Source: Welwitschia mirabilis
Lineage: Eukaryota > Gnetophyta > Gnetopsida > Welwitschiales
Direction of reading: 5' to 3'
Length of the DNA: 64,000 nucleotides
Assembly: GCA_051453625.1 (NCBI GenBank)
Contig: JBOZIK010000001.1
Span: 9,094,070-9,158,069 of the forward strand
The notes under the pieces were generated by a model. That model was not told the origin of the DNA. It saw only the letters and a program-made list of their open reading frames with translations, and did not search any database. Below, piece by piece: positions 1-10,061 of this stretch (positions within the stretch are counted from its first letter, which is position 1; every line of letters starts with the position of its first letter). The translations under genes were made by a program, and so were the position numbers.

Positions 1-181
1 CCAGGAGGCTGAAGGCACGTTGCTGCCCCCTGAAGAGTGGAGTAGGCAAGGACTGCCGAACCACTATAAATCTGGTGAATAGGGTAATTTCTCTTTACTT
101 TAACTGAAAACAGAAACTACAAGTATAATTGATAAATTATAAACAGAGACAATAAACCATGGTGCTTATTTGATCCTAACA
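1..181 (+). repeat. 3' part of a copia-type LTR (R/U5 fragment)
   Basis: The stretch GAGTGGAGTAGGCA followed by CCACTATAAAT near the start is the R-region signature seen again at 910-950 and, diverged, in the C4 LTRs near 29655 and 48220. The fragment ends in TGATCCTAACA, a typical copia LTR end also found at 1078-1088. The window edge cuts its 5' part. No primer-binding site follows; a second LTR-like sequence begins two bases later. Confidence 0.55.
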
Positions 182-183
182 TT

Positions 184-1088
184 TGCCTCTGTTCAAAGAC
201 AAAAAGCACAAGGACGTCCATATCCTAAGGTGAGACTTCCACCCTTGTATTTGGTCCTCATTATGGGACATCCAGATTTTTTTCCGGGATGTCTGCCTCT
301 ATACTTGGTCCTTATTATGGGGACATTCGGATTTTTGATTGGGACGTCCGCAATCCTATGCAGTTTTCATAAGGGTCAAGTATTATAACAGGGACGTCCA
401 ACCCTTCAAAAGGGGACGTCCAAATAGGCGAACGTTGGAGCGGAAAAATAACCGTTGTAAACGTTAGAGTATGCGTTTCAAGATAGCAATGGTCATGGAT
501 CCTTTTTGGCATGTCATTCAACACAGAAGGCTTCTCATTTGAGGCTGTAACATTTATATTTTGCTAAACCTTATATAAAAGATGAGAATGTCATTCCGTG
601 GAATACACTTGTTCATGATATAACATTTGTCATATCTACCTCTGCAAGTATCTCACTCAGTGTACTGTTCCTAAATTTGGAAATCTTCTAGCTAAGTGAT
701 TTTATTACCTATCTGATGATCAGTGCATTCTAAGGCATATTCCTAGCATCAGGCTCTTCAACTCTCATCTTGAATTGTATGCTCAAGTCAGAGCATTTGA
801 GATAAGTCCCTTGAGAAAAGGGCATTGTATGATGCTTTAAACCCTATGCAAATGGGCTTGTAAGGTTTTCGATTGTAAAAGAACTAGGAGGCGGGAAGCT
901 GTTGCTGCCCCCTAAGAGTGGAGTAGGCAAAGGGCTAAACCACTATAAATTTTTGGTGTTATCTGGGTGCTTGTGGTTTGTCTTTTAATTTGTTATTTTT
1001 GATTAAGGGTTAAGGAACAGTTGTTTTATTAAAGAAATATTTTGAACACCCTGTTCAACTTTCTCTAGGGTGCCATATGATCCTAACA
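184..1088 (+). repeat. Copia-type LTR, nearly complete, solo or from a lost element
   Basis: It starts with TG, ends in TGATCCTAACA, and carries the same R-region signature (GAGTGGAGTAGGCA, then CCACTATAAAT) at about 910-950 as the fragment before it. The U3 part holds an array of GGACGTCC boxes and a tandem repeat of about 54 bases (TTGGTCCTCATTATGGGAC at 251 and a close copy at 305). No primer site or gag follows, so this looks like a solo LTR or the end of a deleted element. The exact 5' boundary is inferred from TG alone. Confidence 0.5.
212..421 (+). promoter_or_regulatory. Array of GGACGTCC (ACGT-core) boxes in LTR U3
   Basis: Exact GGACGTCC copies occur at 212, 342, 392 and 414, three of them preceded by a further G. 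Degenerate copies lie near 265 (GGGACATCC), 286 (GGGATGTCT) and 320 (GGGGACATTC). GACGTC is the C-box recognised by plant bZIP factors, so a transcriptional role in the LTR is plausible. That role is inference; only the repetition is seen. Confidence 0.5.
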
Positions 1089-2682
1089 AGGAGGTGGTTA
1101 GAGACCCAAACTAAAAGCAAAGCTCAGACGTGAAGAATGTGAGACTATCATTGAATTATGTATCTGATCCCTAAAGTTGAGCTAGAGACCAGAGGCGAAT
1201 GGTAGAAGGACTGAGACGCTGGATTGAATTCCACACCCTTGGCATGGTATTGGATGGGATTCCATGGACTATCTGGCTGACTGAGGAAATTTTTAAAGAA
1301 AAGGAGAAGAGAGGAGAAAATGAGAGAAGAAGGAGAGAAAGAGGGTGTGGGGTCTCAGGGAGAAAGGGGGGAGATTAGGTAGAATAGGAGGGTAGGTGGA
1401 CGAGAAGGCTCAACAAGATTGAGAATGGGGTCCTCTAGCATTTGGGGTTCAGGTTGGTATCCAACACTGACCCACCACCAATCATCCGTGTAAGAGGAGA
1501 GGAGAGGAATGATAGAGTTTAAAATGTTAAGGAAGTTTTAACAATGTAGTCAAGGTAGTTTTATGCTTTTGATTGGGGTGTTTCCAACCTTATCTTTTGA
1601 TGTGACTTGTATAAGGCATAAAGGTTGGAAGCCCACAACACAGGTTTTTAGGAAATATTCCTCATTTTTCATGCAAACCCTAGTCTTTCTTTATAAAAAG
1701 GGGGCTCAACACCTCCTTTTGCACCTACCACTTTCCATTTTTCTTGAGTTATATGCGAGTTTCTGTGAATTTGTGCTTTCAAGGTGGCTAGCTAATCTTT
1801 AAAGATCACCTTGAGGATTGGATCTTCTTCCAAAACTACCAAAGGAACCTAAGGCACTCCCTCTGCCTTTGTCACCTATGAGTCGTTCCTTCCATCTGCA
1901 TTTATCCTTGTATAATAACTGCTCTTAGATTATCACTTCTTTGAGCTTTCCCCTTGAAAAGGAATCTTATTGTTCTTCAAACCACACCGACATGATTCCC
2001 ACTGCTACTCATTTATGTGAATGGGTAACACGATGCACAAGTGGGAAGAGGGGAGGGCAAACATATGGGATCGTCGATCACTTTTCCCTCCTTCAATTCA
2101 TTTAGGAAAATAGAATGTTGGTAGGAAACTTGAAATGGGCTAGGTTGTTTGAGTTAGTTGTCTTCACGGTCTTTAAGCATGCTCTAGCTTAAGTAGATAT
2201 TGGGATTCGGTCGAGAGGAAGAACTAGTTCCCTTGTGTATACATCCCTAAATCGCCGAATCTGACTCACATCTAGGTTCCAGTCTTTGCAGATGATATTG
2301 GCTAGATGTTTGATCTTCCTTCGAAGAACTAGTGGGATGTTCAAATGATTTGGGGCACAAATTCAAAGAATTTCCAAACTTCTTAGAAGAGTGGAGGTTA
2401 CATGCAGTGTCTGCCCAGGGACTCAAAAGCGAGAAGGGATCTTAGTTTATCTCCTTAGAGAACCACTCCAACCCATGTGTCTCTTCGCTTGTTCTAGATT
2501 AATATGCTTTGATAAGGGGACACACATCCCTCAAGTATTCTTCAAGGCTATGTGTGAGGTGGTGGCTTCTAGAACAAAATATGCCTAGACTAAGTTGGTC
2601 AAAGAGAAAGTGTCTGCCAACTTAACCCACTATCAGAAAATCAAAAAGTTAAGATGTGTGGCAACCTTCTAATGCCTAGGCC
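1089..2682. other. No recognisable gene; more G+C-rich than the rest
   Basis: A purine-rich tract runs from about 1295 to 1400. A TATA-like TTATAAAAAG lies at 1691 followed by pyrimidine-rich DNA, which could be an LTR promoter. Short open frames at 1563-1802 and 2391-2588 show no recognisable motif. The base composition suggests decayed element sequence of a different family from the A+T-rich remainder. Confidence 0.4.
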
Positions 2683-3122
2683 ATGAGAGTTTGGTCTGGA
2701 AGTAGACTAGTGAGAGAAGATGTCTTGTCTCTTCTAATGGAGTTTTATAAAGAAAATAGGGATATGTTAAGTCGCAATTATCTCAATGTCATCAAGGAAG
2801 CCATTTACCCAAGATCACCAAGTCATCATATTAATAAAGGTATCATCTGTTTGCTACCTAAATCAAGTGATCCTCTTCTTATAAGTAATTGGCGTCCTAT
2901 CACATTATTAAATGTCACTTACAAGATTAGGGGCAAATGCTTTACTCATTAGCTTAAAAGAATTCTACCTGATATTATCATTGAGCTGTAGGCAGGCTTT
3001 GTTCCCACTAGGAATATTCTTTTAAATGTTGGCATAGTATGGGAAGGTCATTAAGGGGTCATTGCTTCAAACAAGTATATTGTCTTTATCAAGCTTGGTT
3101 ATGATAAAGCATATGATAAAGT
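2683..3122 (+). pseudogene. LINE A ORF2, reverse transcriptase N-terminal half
   Basis: This fragment of non-LTR reverse transcriptase would copy element RNA at a nicked target. The frame from 2683 contains GIICLLPKSSDP followed by NWRPITLLNVTYKI, the conserved fingers segment of plant L1 RTs of the type with LNKG and NWRPITLLNV motifs. In-frame stops begin at about 2950. The next segment reads QAGFVPTRNI, and then FIKLGYDKAYDK at about 3085-3119, where the first catalytic aspartate of the usual LDFEKAYD box is glycine. The copy is non-functional. It stops at the C1 target site and resumes at 5795. Confidence 0.85.
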
Positions 3123-3556
3123 TGTTGAGTATGCCTTGTATTTACTAACCTGTGACAACATTTAGGACAGTTGTTCTTTTTTTAGCTATCTTTTCTTTCT
3201 TTGAAAGAGTGGTTTGGAGGTAGAGTTAATTGTAAAAGTTGCTAGTTTTAAATGAAAACAATAGGCCATGAGTTGTAACATACCCAATAGTTCAGCCACA
3301 ACAGTCTGTAAAAGGACTACAACAGTTGTTAAATATGTAGATTGGTTTTAGGGATCTTGATTTTTAAGTGATTATACTCCATTATTGTACTCCTCAAGTT
3401 TTTCAATAGTAGAATTTTTGCTCCTTTTCCTTGTGGATGTAGGCCACAGAACCACATATTTTTTGGTGTTTGTTGGTGATCTTTTTCTTTGTTGTTCTCA
3501 TTATATTTACTTTTACTTCATTTCTACTACTTGTTGATATGTTTCTCTGGGCAATT
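3123..3556 (+). repeat. 5' LTR of C1, 3' end deleted
   Basis: It aligns with 5343-5787 from TGTTGAGTATGCCTTG to GGGCAATT. The final bases TCCTAACA seen in the other LTR are absent, and no primer-binding site follows. The R-like part reads GTGGATGTAGGCCACAGAACC. Confidence 0.88.
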
Positions 3557-3573
3557 GATATGGCTATGATGAG

Positions 3574-3988
3574 TTGGTAGCTTATGCATTTATGGTTAAA
3601 GAGACAATTGAAGTTGTTGTGCCTACCACTTACTGTGAGGCAGTCTCATCCACTAATTTAGCTACATGGTTGGTTGCCATGCATGAGGACATGGAATCTC
3701 TTTATAAGAATCAAACTTGCGAACTTGTTAAACCACAAAAGGAGAGAAGATTGTCGGCTACAAATGGGTCTTCAAGCAAAGCGAAGGAATCTTAGCTTTT
3801 TGATCAAGCACTCTTGCACCAAAGATGAATGGGACTAAGCGATCTGCCGAAGATGTGGGATATCTTAAAAACATCGGTAGGGGTATGAATGATAGTAAGT
3901 ATAAAGCACGCTTAGTTGCTAAAGGATTCTCTCAGGTCGAGGGAGTTGATTTAATGATGTTTTCTCACCTATTATTAAACACACTACC
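3574..3988 (+). pseudogene. C1 reverse transcriptase, N-terminal fragment
   Basis: The translation from 3574 reads YCEAVSSTNLATWLVAMHED and MESLYKNQTCELV, the conserved start of the copia reverse transcriptase domain. After a frame break near 3795-3825 it continues with KYKARLVAKGFSQVEGVD, also canonical. The frame then enters the N gap at 3989, which must hold the palm region with the YVDD site if it is present. A stop and a frameshift near 3795 show that the fragment is broken. Confidence 0.88.
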
Positions 3989-4773
3989 NNNNNNNNNNNN
4001 NNNNNNNNNNNNNNNNNNNNNNNNNNNNNNNNNNNNNNNNNNNNNNNNNNNNNNNNNNNNNNNNNNNNNNNNNNNNNNNNNNNNNNNNNNNNNNNNNNNN
4101 NNNNNNNNNNNNNNNNNNNNNNNNNNNNNNNNNNNNNNNNNNNNNNNNNNNNNNNNNNNNNNNNNNNNNNNNNNNNNNNNNNNNNNNNNNNNNNNNNNNN
4201 NNNNNNNNNNNNNNNNNNNNNNNNNNNNNNNNNNNNNNNNNNNNNNNNNNNNNNNNNNNNNNNNNNNNNNNNNNNNNNNNNNNNNNNNNNNNNNNNNNNN
4301 NNNNNNNNNNNNNNNNNNNNNNNNNNNNNNNNNNNNNNNNNNNNNNNNNNNNNNNNNNNNNNNNNNNNNNNNNNNNNNNNNNNNNNNNNNNNNNNNNNNN
4401 NNNNNNNNNNNNNNNNNNNNNNNNNNNNNNNNNNNNNNNNNNNNNNNNNNNNNNNNNNNNNNNNNNNNNNNNNNNNNNNNNNNNNNNNNNNNNNNNNNNN
4501 NNNNNNNNNNNNNNNNNNNNNNNNNNNNNNNNNNNNNNNNNNNNNNNNNNNNNNNNNNNNNNNNNNNNNNNNNNNNNNNNNNNNNNNNNNNNNNNNNNNN
4601 NNNNNNNNNNNNNNNNNNNNNNNNNNNNNNNNNNNNNNNNNNNNNNNNNNNNNNNNNNNNNNNNNNNNNNNNNNNNNNNNNNNNNNNNNNNNNNNNNNNN
4701 NNNNNNNNNNNNNNNNNNNNNNNNNNNNNNNNNNNNNNNNNNNNNNNNNNNNNNNNNNNNNNNNNNNNNNNNN
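3989..4773. other. Assembly gap (785 N) inside C1
   Basis: All bases are N. By position in the element it should contain the RT palm and thumb and the start of RNase H. Its length is about what a copia element needs between these two points. Confidence 0.95.
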
Positions 4774-5227
4774 AATTTGGGAGGAGTAGTGACAGTTTGG
4801 CTGGATATGTTGATTTAGATTATGCTAGTGATCTTGATAGGAGGACGTCACTCACTGGTTATGTGTTTTTCCTAGGGAGCTGTGCAGTTAGTTGGAGAGC
4901 CACTTTACACCGTATAGTTGCTTTATCTACCACAGAGGTGGGGTATATGGCAACGAGTGAGGTAGTCAAAGAAGCTATTTGGTTGAGAGGTCTGATTTGT
5001 AAGCTCAGCTTTTTGGTTCAAGAGATGACTATCATCCATTGTGACAACCAGAGTGTTATTCACTTGACTAAAGACCAAATGTATGATGAAAGGACAAAGC
5101 ACATTGATGTAAGGCACCATTATGTTCGTGATTTTGTTGCACAAGGTGGCATTCTTGTAAAGAAGATTGGTACTACATATAATCTAGCTGATATGTTGAC
5201 TAAGCCCCTTCTAGTTGCCATTGCTTG
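4774..5227 (+). pseudogene. C1 RNase H domain, largely open
   Basis: The copia RNase H domain removes RNA from the RNA/DNA hybrid during reverse transcription. An open frame runs from the gap to a stop at 5226. It contains GYVDLDYASDLDRRTSLTGY, then VALSTTEVGYMA, EAIWLRGL, the IHCDNQSVIHL box, TKHIDVRHHYVRD and the C-terminal NLADMLTKPL. The acidic residues of the DLDYASD and CDNQS boxes are kept; in the STTE-x-GY box the alanine usual before the tyrosine is glycine. It lies just upstream of the polypurine tract and 3' LTR, as expected. It is cut off from a working polyprotein by the gap and upstream lesions. Confidence 0.93.
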
Positions 5228-5330
5228 AACTTGAATGGTATGAGTTGTTTCTAAGTAATGCCCTTTGGGGCTTATATGGAGAAGGTGGAAGAATCTACTA
5301 TTTCTGTGAGGATTTGGAAGAATTCAAGCT

Positions 5331-5342
5331 AAGGTGGAGATT
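5331..5342 (+). other. Polypurine tract of C1
   Basis: AAGGTGGAGATT lies directly before the TG of the 3' LTR, the position where plus-strand DNA synthesis is primed in copia elements. Confidence 0.85.
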
Positions 5343-5794
5343 TGTTGAGTATGCCTTGAATTTAGGGACCTATGACAACAACATTTAGGACAACTGTTCT
5401 TTTCTTAGCTGTCTTTTCTTTCTTGGAAAGAGTGGTTGTCAAGTAGAGTTAATTGTAAAAGTTATTGTTCTTAAATGAAAACAAGAAGCCATGAGTTGTA
5501 ACCCACCCAATAGTTTAGCCACAACAGTCTGTAAAAGGACTATAGTAGTTGTTAAATATGTAGACCAGTTTTAGGGAGCTTGATTTCTAAGTGATTATAC
5601 TGCATTCTTGTATTTCTCAAGTTTTTCAATAGGAGAATTTCTGCTCCTTTTCTTGTGGACATAGGCCACTGGCTGAACCACATAAATTCTGGTGTTTGTT
5701 GGTGATCTTTTTCTTTGTTGTTATCTCATTATATTTACTTTTACTTCAGCTTTTTTTGCTTGTTGCATTTGTTTTTCGGGGCAATTTCCTAACA
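5343..5794 (+). repeat. 3' LTR of C1
   Basis: It starts TGTTGAGTATGCC, ends CCTAACA, and holds the R-like signature GTGGACATAGGCCACTGG near 5656. It is followed by the target duplication AAAGT (5795-5799). It differs from the 5' LTR by scattered substitutions and small indels, roughly one base in ten by eye, so the insertion is not recent. Confidence 0.93.
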
Positions 5795-6528
5795 AAAGTT
5801 AAGTGGTATTTTAATCTTTTGCGTATGGAGAAATTAAGTTTTAAAGCACAAGTTCTTCATATGGTGAGATGTTTATTTGTAAATGCAAAGGCTTATATTG
5901 CTACTTCCAAAAGATAAGTCCTACATTTTATATTCACCATTCATTTAGGCAAAGTTGCCCCTTAGCTTCACACATTTTCATAATTGTAGTGATTTCCTTT
6001 GTTGTGCTATTCAACATGATATACATGAAGGTTTACTTAGGAGAATCTCTTTAGGTGATGCTTCTTACTAGTTATTAAATTTGCATTTTGTTGATGATTC
6101 TTTCTTTATGGCAGCAAATGATGAACAATTGATCAATCAGCTTTTTACTCATGTTCAAGAATATTGTCAATTGTCAGAAGTTGATATAACTTGGCAAAAA
6201 GTCTTCAATTTATGTGGCAAGTTGAGACTATTAGCATCTCTCGCATTATGCATGCCACATTTTACAAGGAAATTATCAATTTTTAGGCATTCTGTTTTCC
6301 TTTAAAAGTCATCCTCAAAACTTATGGGATTGGACATTATAGAAAATTCAAAAAAGAGTGGTTAAATGGAGGACAAAATGTCTTTCTTTGATGGGCCGAT
6401 ATTTGGTTTGTAAATCTATCAGTGCCTCTACATATGTTTATTATTCCTCCTATTAGGCTCTTTCAAAATTTGCTTACTTAAAGCTAGAGGAACTCCTTAG
6501 AAGTTTCATGTGGTCATACGCAGAAGGG
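5795..6528 (+). pseudogene. LINE A ORF2, reverse transcriptase palm and thumb
   Basis: This continues the RT interrupted by C1. At the junction the frame reads KVKWYFNLL, then VRCLFVNAKAYIATSK and, after short breaks, FRQSCPLASHIFII, matching the conserved RQGCPLAP...LF box of L1 reverse transcriptases. FVDD at 6087-6098 stands for the catalytic FADD. Next comes FTHVQEYCQLSEVDITWQKV, the segment that in related LINEs leads to a conserved asparagine and lysine. Several frameshifts and stops are present. The segment ends FMWSYAEG at the N gap. Confidence 0.85.
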
Positions 6529-7155
6529 NNNNNNNNNNNNNNNNNNNNNNNNNNNNNNNNNNNNNNNNNNNNNNNNNNNNNNNNNNNNNNNNNNNNNNNN
6601 NNNNNNNNNNNNNNNNNNNNNNNNNNNNNNNNNNNNNNNNNNNNNNNNNNNNNNNNNNNNNNNNNNNNNNNNNNNNNNNNNNNNNNNNNNNNNNNNNNNN
6701 NNNNNNNNNNNNNNNNNNNNNNNNNNNNNNNNNNNNNNNNNNNNNNNNNNNNNNNNNNNNNNNNNNNNNNNNNNNNNNNNNNNNNNNNNNNNNNNNNNNN
6801 NNNNNNNNNNNNNNNNNNNNNNNNNNNNNNNNNNNNNNNNNNNNNNNNNNNNNNNNNNNNNNNNNNNNNNNNNNNNNNNNNNNNNNNNNNNNNNNNNNNN
6901 NNNNNNNNNNNNNNNNNNNNNNNNNNNNNNNNNNNNNNNNNNNNNNNNNNNNNNNNNNNNNNNNNNNNNNNNNNNNNNNNNNNNNNNNNNNNNNNNNNNN
7001 NNNNNNNNNNNNNNNNNNNNNNNNNNNNNNNNNNNNNNNNNNNNNNNNNNNNNNNNNNNNNNNNNNNNNNNNNNNNNNNNNNNNNNNNNNNNNNNNNNNN
7101 NNNNNNNNNNNNNNNNNNNNNNNNNNNNNNNNNNNNNNNNNNNNNNNNNNNNNNN
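6529..7155. other. Assembly gap (627 N) flanked by a 9-base direct repeat
   Basis: Left of the gap the sequence ends GCAGAAGGG (6520-6528); right of it the sequence begins GCAGAAGGG (7156-7164). The LINE protein reads on across this repeat (AEG into KKGFHRVAW) with nothing missing. The gap is therefore either spurious or an unassembled insertion with a 9-base target duplication. Confidence 0.9.
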
Positions 7156-8640
7156 GCAGAAGGGAAAAAGGGTTTCATAGAGTTGCCTAGAATATTATGG
7201 CTTTGCTCAAGTGAAAAGGAGTCTAGGCTATATTAATCTGTATTATCAAGGTATTAGCTTGGCTGCAACATGGGTGACATAGTGTTTCACTACTACTTCT
7301 ATTATTTCAAATATATTTTTTTCATAGGTCAAGAATTCATTTCTAAGGATTCAAAGGATATGGCAAAACATCCATCCTATAACTTGGCTTTTTACTCCCT
7401 CAGAGATAAAAATTGAGGGCATTCATCTTTTATTTGAAAGTCTTGGTTGATGCTTCATTCGTTTATTTTTTGGGATCATCTAAAGATTCCATGTGCGTTG
7501 CTTTAGCATATTGTCCCATGGTGGTTGCCCCTTTCTCCTACGCCTTTTGAAATTACAAATTCAACATTGGCTACTCAATAGTTTAATTGCGAAATAACAT
7601 CCTTACAAAGCTTGTGTTCAAGAAATAATTGGACAACCATATTTGATTTTCAGCAACTTTGTGAGGCACTTGTTGGCCTACAACAAGCTTTCCTTAAGCT
7701 TCATCAGTTTCTGCTTCATGCATGTCAAATCTCCTATGATCATTCTTCGTCTATAGAAGAATTATGCTACAAAGATGGCGTGCCTATGGTTTCGTTCTCT
7801 TGAGCCAAAGCTTATCATTTTCTGGTAAGTGATTGATGTTAGCTCTATTTGCAACTAGAAATGACATGTTTAGAAACCACTTCACTAGTGGATCTATTCC
7901 TTGAATCAGATTTGGAAGCTTCCAACCCTTCCAAAGATGAGGCACTTTCTTTGGTATCTAATGTTTCAAGAGCTTCCTATTGGGAATTATTTGCATCATT
8001 TGGGGGTGTCAGACCCAGTTTATTTAGTGTGTGGCTAGGCAGATGATTTCTTGCACGTTTTTATCCATTGTGACTAACCAAGAATGCATCAAGTTGGCTT
8101 TTTTGCGTCCTCCCACATATTCTTGTTAATCTGGAGACAAATTTTCCCAGGATTAGCCCTAATTTGAATCTTGTCTATGCTTTTCTTTGGAAGATCATTA
8201 AACCATACATTCTTTACCTCATTTGAAAACACAGATGTGACTTGCACTTCAGGAAACAAAATGTTTCTGAACTTTCTTTTTTGATATGTATGAGAAAACT
8301 AAGTTTTTCTATCTTGTTTTGTTTCACATTCGTACTCATGAAAAAAAGGTGCCACTGGAGGTTTACGACCTCTTCGAACTTCTTTGGCCATGGTCTTGTA
8401 ATCTTCAAATAAGGAATGCAACACTTAAAGTTCATCCTCTTTTGAGCCATAGTAGTGGGAAGTCCCATGATGACTCTCTATACCTTTAGAGACAGAAGAT
8501 TAAAATCATCCCTTCATAACAAATTAATGCTTTAAATTTTTCTTGAATAGTTCTTGTAATCTTTCTTTCCTTTTGGTAATTGTATTGTCTCCTAATGTGT
8601 TTCGTCTGTGATTCTTTTGCATGGCTTATGCCTTACACTT
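7156..8640 (+). pseudogene. LINE A ORF2, C-terminal region
   Basis: Directly after the gap the translation gives GKKGFHRVAWNIMAL and, after a frame change, a phrase ending QGISLAATW, the conserved segment after the RT domain in plant L1 elements. Further on, several frames give LINE-like text (for instance VYAFLWKIIKPYILYLI near 8180), but the match weakens and many stops occur. A small open frame at 7612-7803 belongs to this remnant. I see no poly(A) end. Confidence 0.6.
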
Positions 8641-8736
8641 TTTTATGTATTTTCATTTTTTGCTATCTATTATAACCAAGTTTTAGGGTCTGACATCACT
8701 CCTCTGCTTCAAGAATCCCATTGAAAATTAATATTA

Positions 8737-8830
8737 AAAAATGGTAGCTGAAATGGTTAAATTAGAATGGTAAAAGAGGAGAGGTCATGGGTTCAGATCT
8801 TGACAATCAAATAAAAACTTCTAAAAAAAG
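8737..8830 (+). mobile_element. tRNA-derived SINE-like sequence
   Basis: A box A-like TAGCTGAAATGG at 8745-8756 and a box B-like GGTTCAGATCT at 8790-8800 are spaced as in RNA polymerase III type 2 promoters of tRNAs and SINEs. The text GAGGTCATGGGTTCAGATC resembles the head of many plant SINEs. An A-rich stretch follows at 8810-8828. No cloverleaf can be formed, so it is not a tRNA gene. Confidence 0.45.
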
Positions 8831-8835
8831 GTAAG

Positions 8836-9459
8836 CGAATATTTTTCAACTTCAGAAAAAAATCAAAATTGAAGAGAGATGACATTTCATAAAGACGCTA
8901 TCCTTGGGAAGAGACATGAAGCCCATGAAATTGGAAGTATGCATGGAATCTAATGGAGAGCAAAGAAAAAGGAATTCAGAGAAGAGCATTTAAAAGAAGA
9001 AGAAGTCAAAAGGAGATCTATTCCAAGCAAAAAGCATTGAAGATCTTGAGAGATACATCTGATCTATGACATTGGAGAGATTTGAAGGCTATGGCTCTCC
9101 CAATTCTGTTCATTTCCTATTGCCTTAGTGGCTGATTTTGATTAGAAAATAAAGAAATTTGATTATTGTTTATTGTGCTTAGGGTTGTGCCCATTATTCT
9201 AGTTGTAAATTAGATCTATTACATTAATAAAATTATTTTTTTGATCAAATCTAATTTTTTATTAAAGTTTTTTATTGCTTTAAATTAATTTTCTATGTGA
9301 AAAATTAATTTATTTTTCCCTTCTTTATTTATTAAATTAGTATTTGGACTTGCTACATTCCTCACCATTGTTGATAAATTTTCCAAAGATTTGTTTCATG
9401 CTACTCAAATAAAAGGTTAGTTTTATTATTGCAAGATATGTCTTCAAAAATAGAACTTT
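8836..9459. other. No gene recognised
   Basis: A purine-rich stretch (8860-9070) is followed by very A+T-rich DNA. I see no coding remnant, terminal repeat or motif that I can assign. Confidence 0.4.
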
Positions 9460-9860
9460 CAAGAATATATTTTTCATAGTGGTCCTAGACAATTTCTAAC
9501 TATAAAACAAAGAGCACTATGGAGGATTTGGGAACACACAAAATGAAAGGTGTAATTTTATTTAAACGATATTAAAGGAGGCATTTCTACAAAGGCAACT
9601 TATTTAAATACTACTATTCCCTTTGTCTATGGACTCAGATTTGTAGGGGGAAAATGGGATCTAATCATTTCAAGATTAAAATAAGTGGATCGTTCAATGG
9701 CCCTTGAGAAGAATAGAGGTGTTACATTGTAACTAGAATGTTGTTGAAGATGAATATCATGTCTTTCTTAAATGCCCTTGAATTGATAGCATGTGAAAGA
9801 AATGGAATATCTCAAAGCACATAATTTGGTTGATTTGTTCCAAATTTTACCAAAAAGTCT
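9460..9860 (+). pseudogene. LINE ORF2 C-terminal fragment with zinc-binding-like motif
   Basis: One frame reads VVEDEYHVFLKCP at about 9740-9778, closely matching the C-terminal zf-RVT motif of plant LINEs, in which EDEYHF...CP follows an upstream Cys pair. A cysteine codon lies at 9728-9730. Upstream text (IKGGISTKATYL near 9570) is compatible with the same region. Multiple stops are present. It could be the tail of LINE A moved by indels, or a separate LINE copy. Confidence 0.45.
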
Positions 9861-10061
9861 TTGAGGCTCATGCCATATACATTTCTTATGTCCAATAGAT
9901 CTTTATGGTTTTTATGGACGTAATAGAAAAAATTTCAGCTTCATAATTGGTGATTTTGATATCTAGTATTTCCCTTTTTTCCCCAAATTTTTTCTTTTTT
10001 GTTCTTATTGGAGGAAGTTAATTTGTGAGAACCTATATCACACTTCACCATGGTTACTTTT

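Larger units (their letters stand above)
3123..5794 (+). mobile_element. Copia element C1, internally deleted, inserted in LINE A
   Basis: Two direct LTRs (3123-3556 and 5343-5794) begin TGTTGAGTATGCC. The second ends CCTAACA and is preceded by the polypurine tract AAGGTGGAGA. Perfect AAAGT duplications at 3118-3122 and 5795-5799 bound the element. Inside, only the start of reverse transcriptase, a 785-base gap, and the end of RNase H are present. Gag, protease and integrase are missing: LTR1 breaks off near GCAATT at 3556 and passes straight into the RT. C1 is thus a deletion derivative that depended on other copies or was deleted after insertion. Its RNase H is the least damaged coding stretch in the window. 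Confidence 0.92.
2683..8640 (+). mobile_element. LINE A: decayed L1-type retrotransposon, split by copia C1
   Basis: The reverse transcriptase of an L1-type non-LTR element can be read from 2683 to 3122 and again from 5795 to about 7300. Between them lies the copia element C1, bounded by AAAGT at 3118-3122 and 5795-5799. Dropping C1 and one AAAGT leaves the RT frame unbroken at the junction (AYDKV into KW). ORF1 and the endonuclease are not recognisable upstream, so the copy seems 5'-truncated or too decayed. The 3' limit is uncertain; C-terminal similarity fades between 7800 and 8640 and no poly(A) tail was found. A 627-base gap lies inside the RT. Confidence 0.85.

Noticed and set aside
6474-7236. 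Long open frames across N gaps (also at 13103-13888, 47483-47919 and 53798-54571)
   Set aside because: They are open only because N has no stop codons; the real sequence either side belongs to retroelements.
8214-8468. Minus-strand open frame of 84 codons as a gene
   Set aside because: It is antisense to the LINE A C-terminal remnant and has no recognisable motif.
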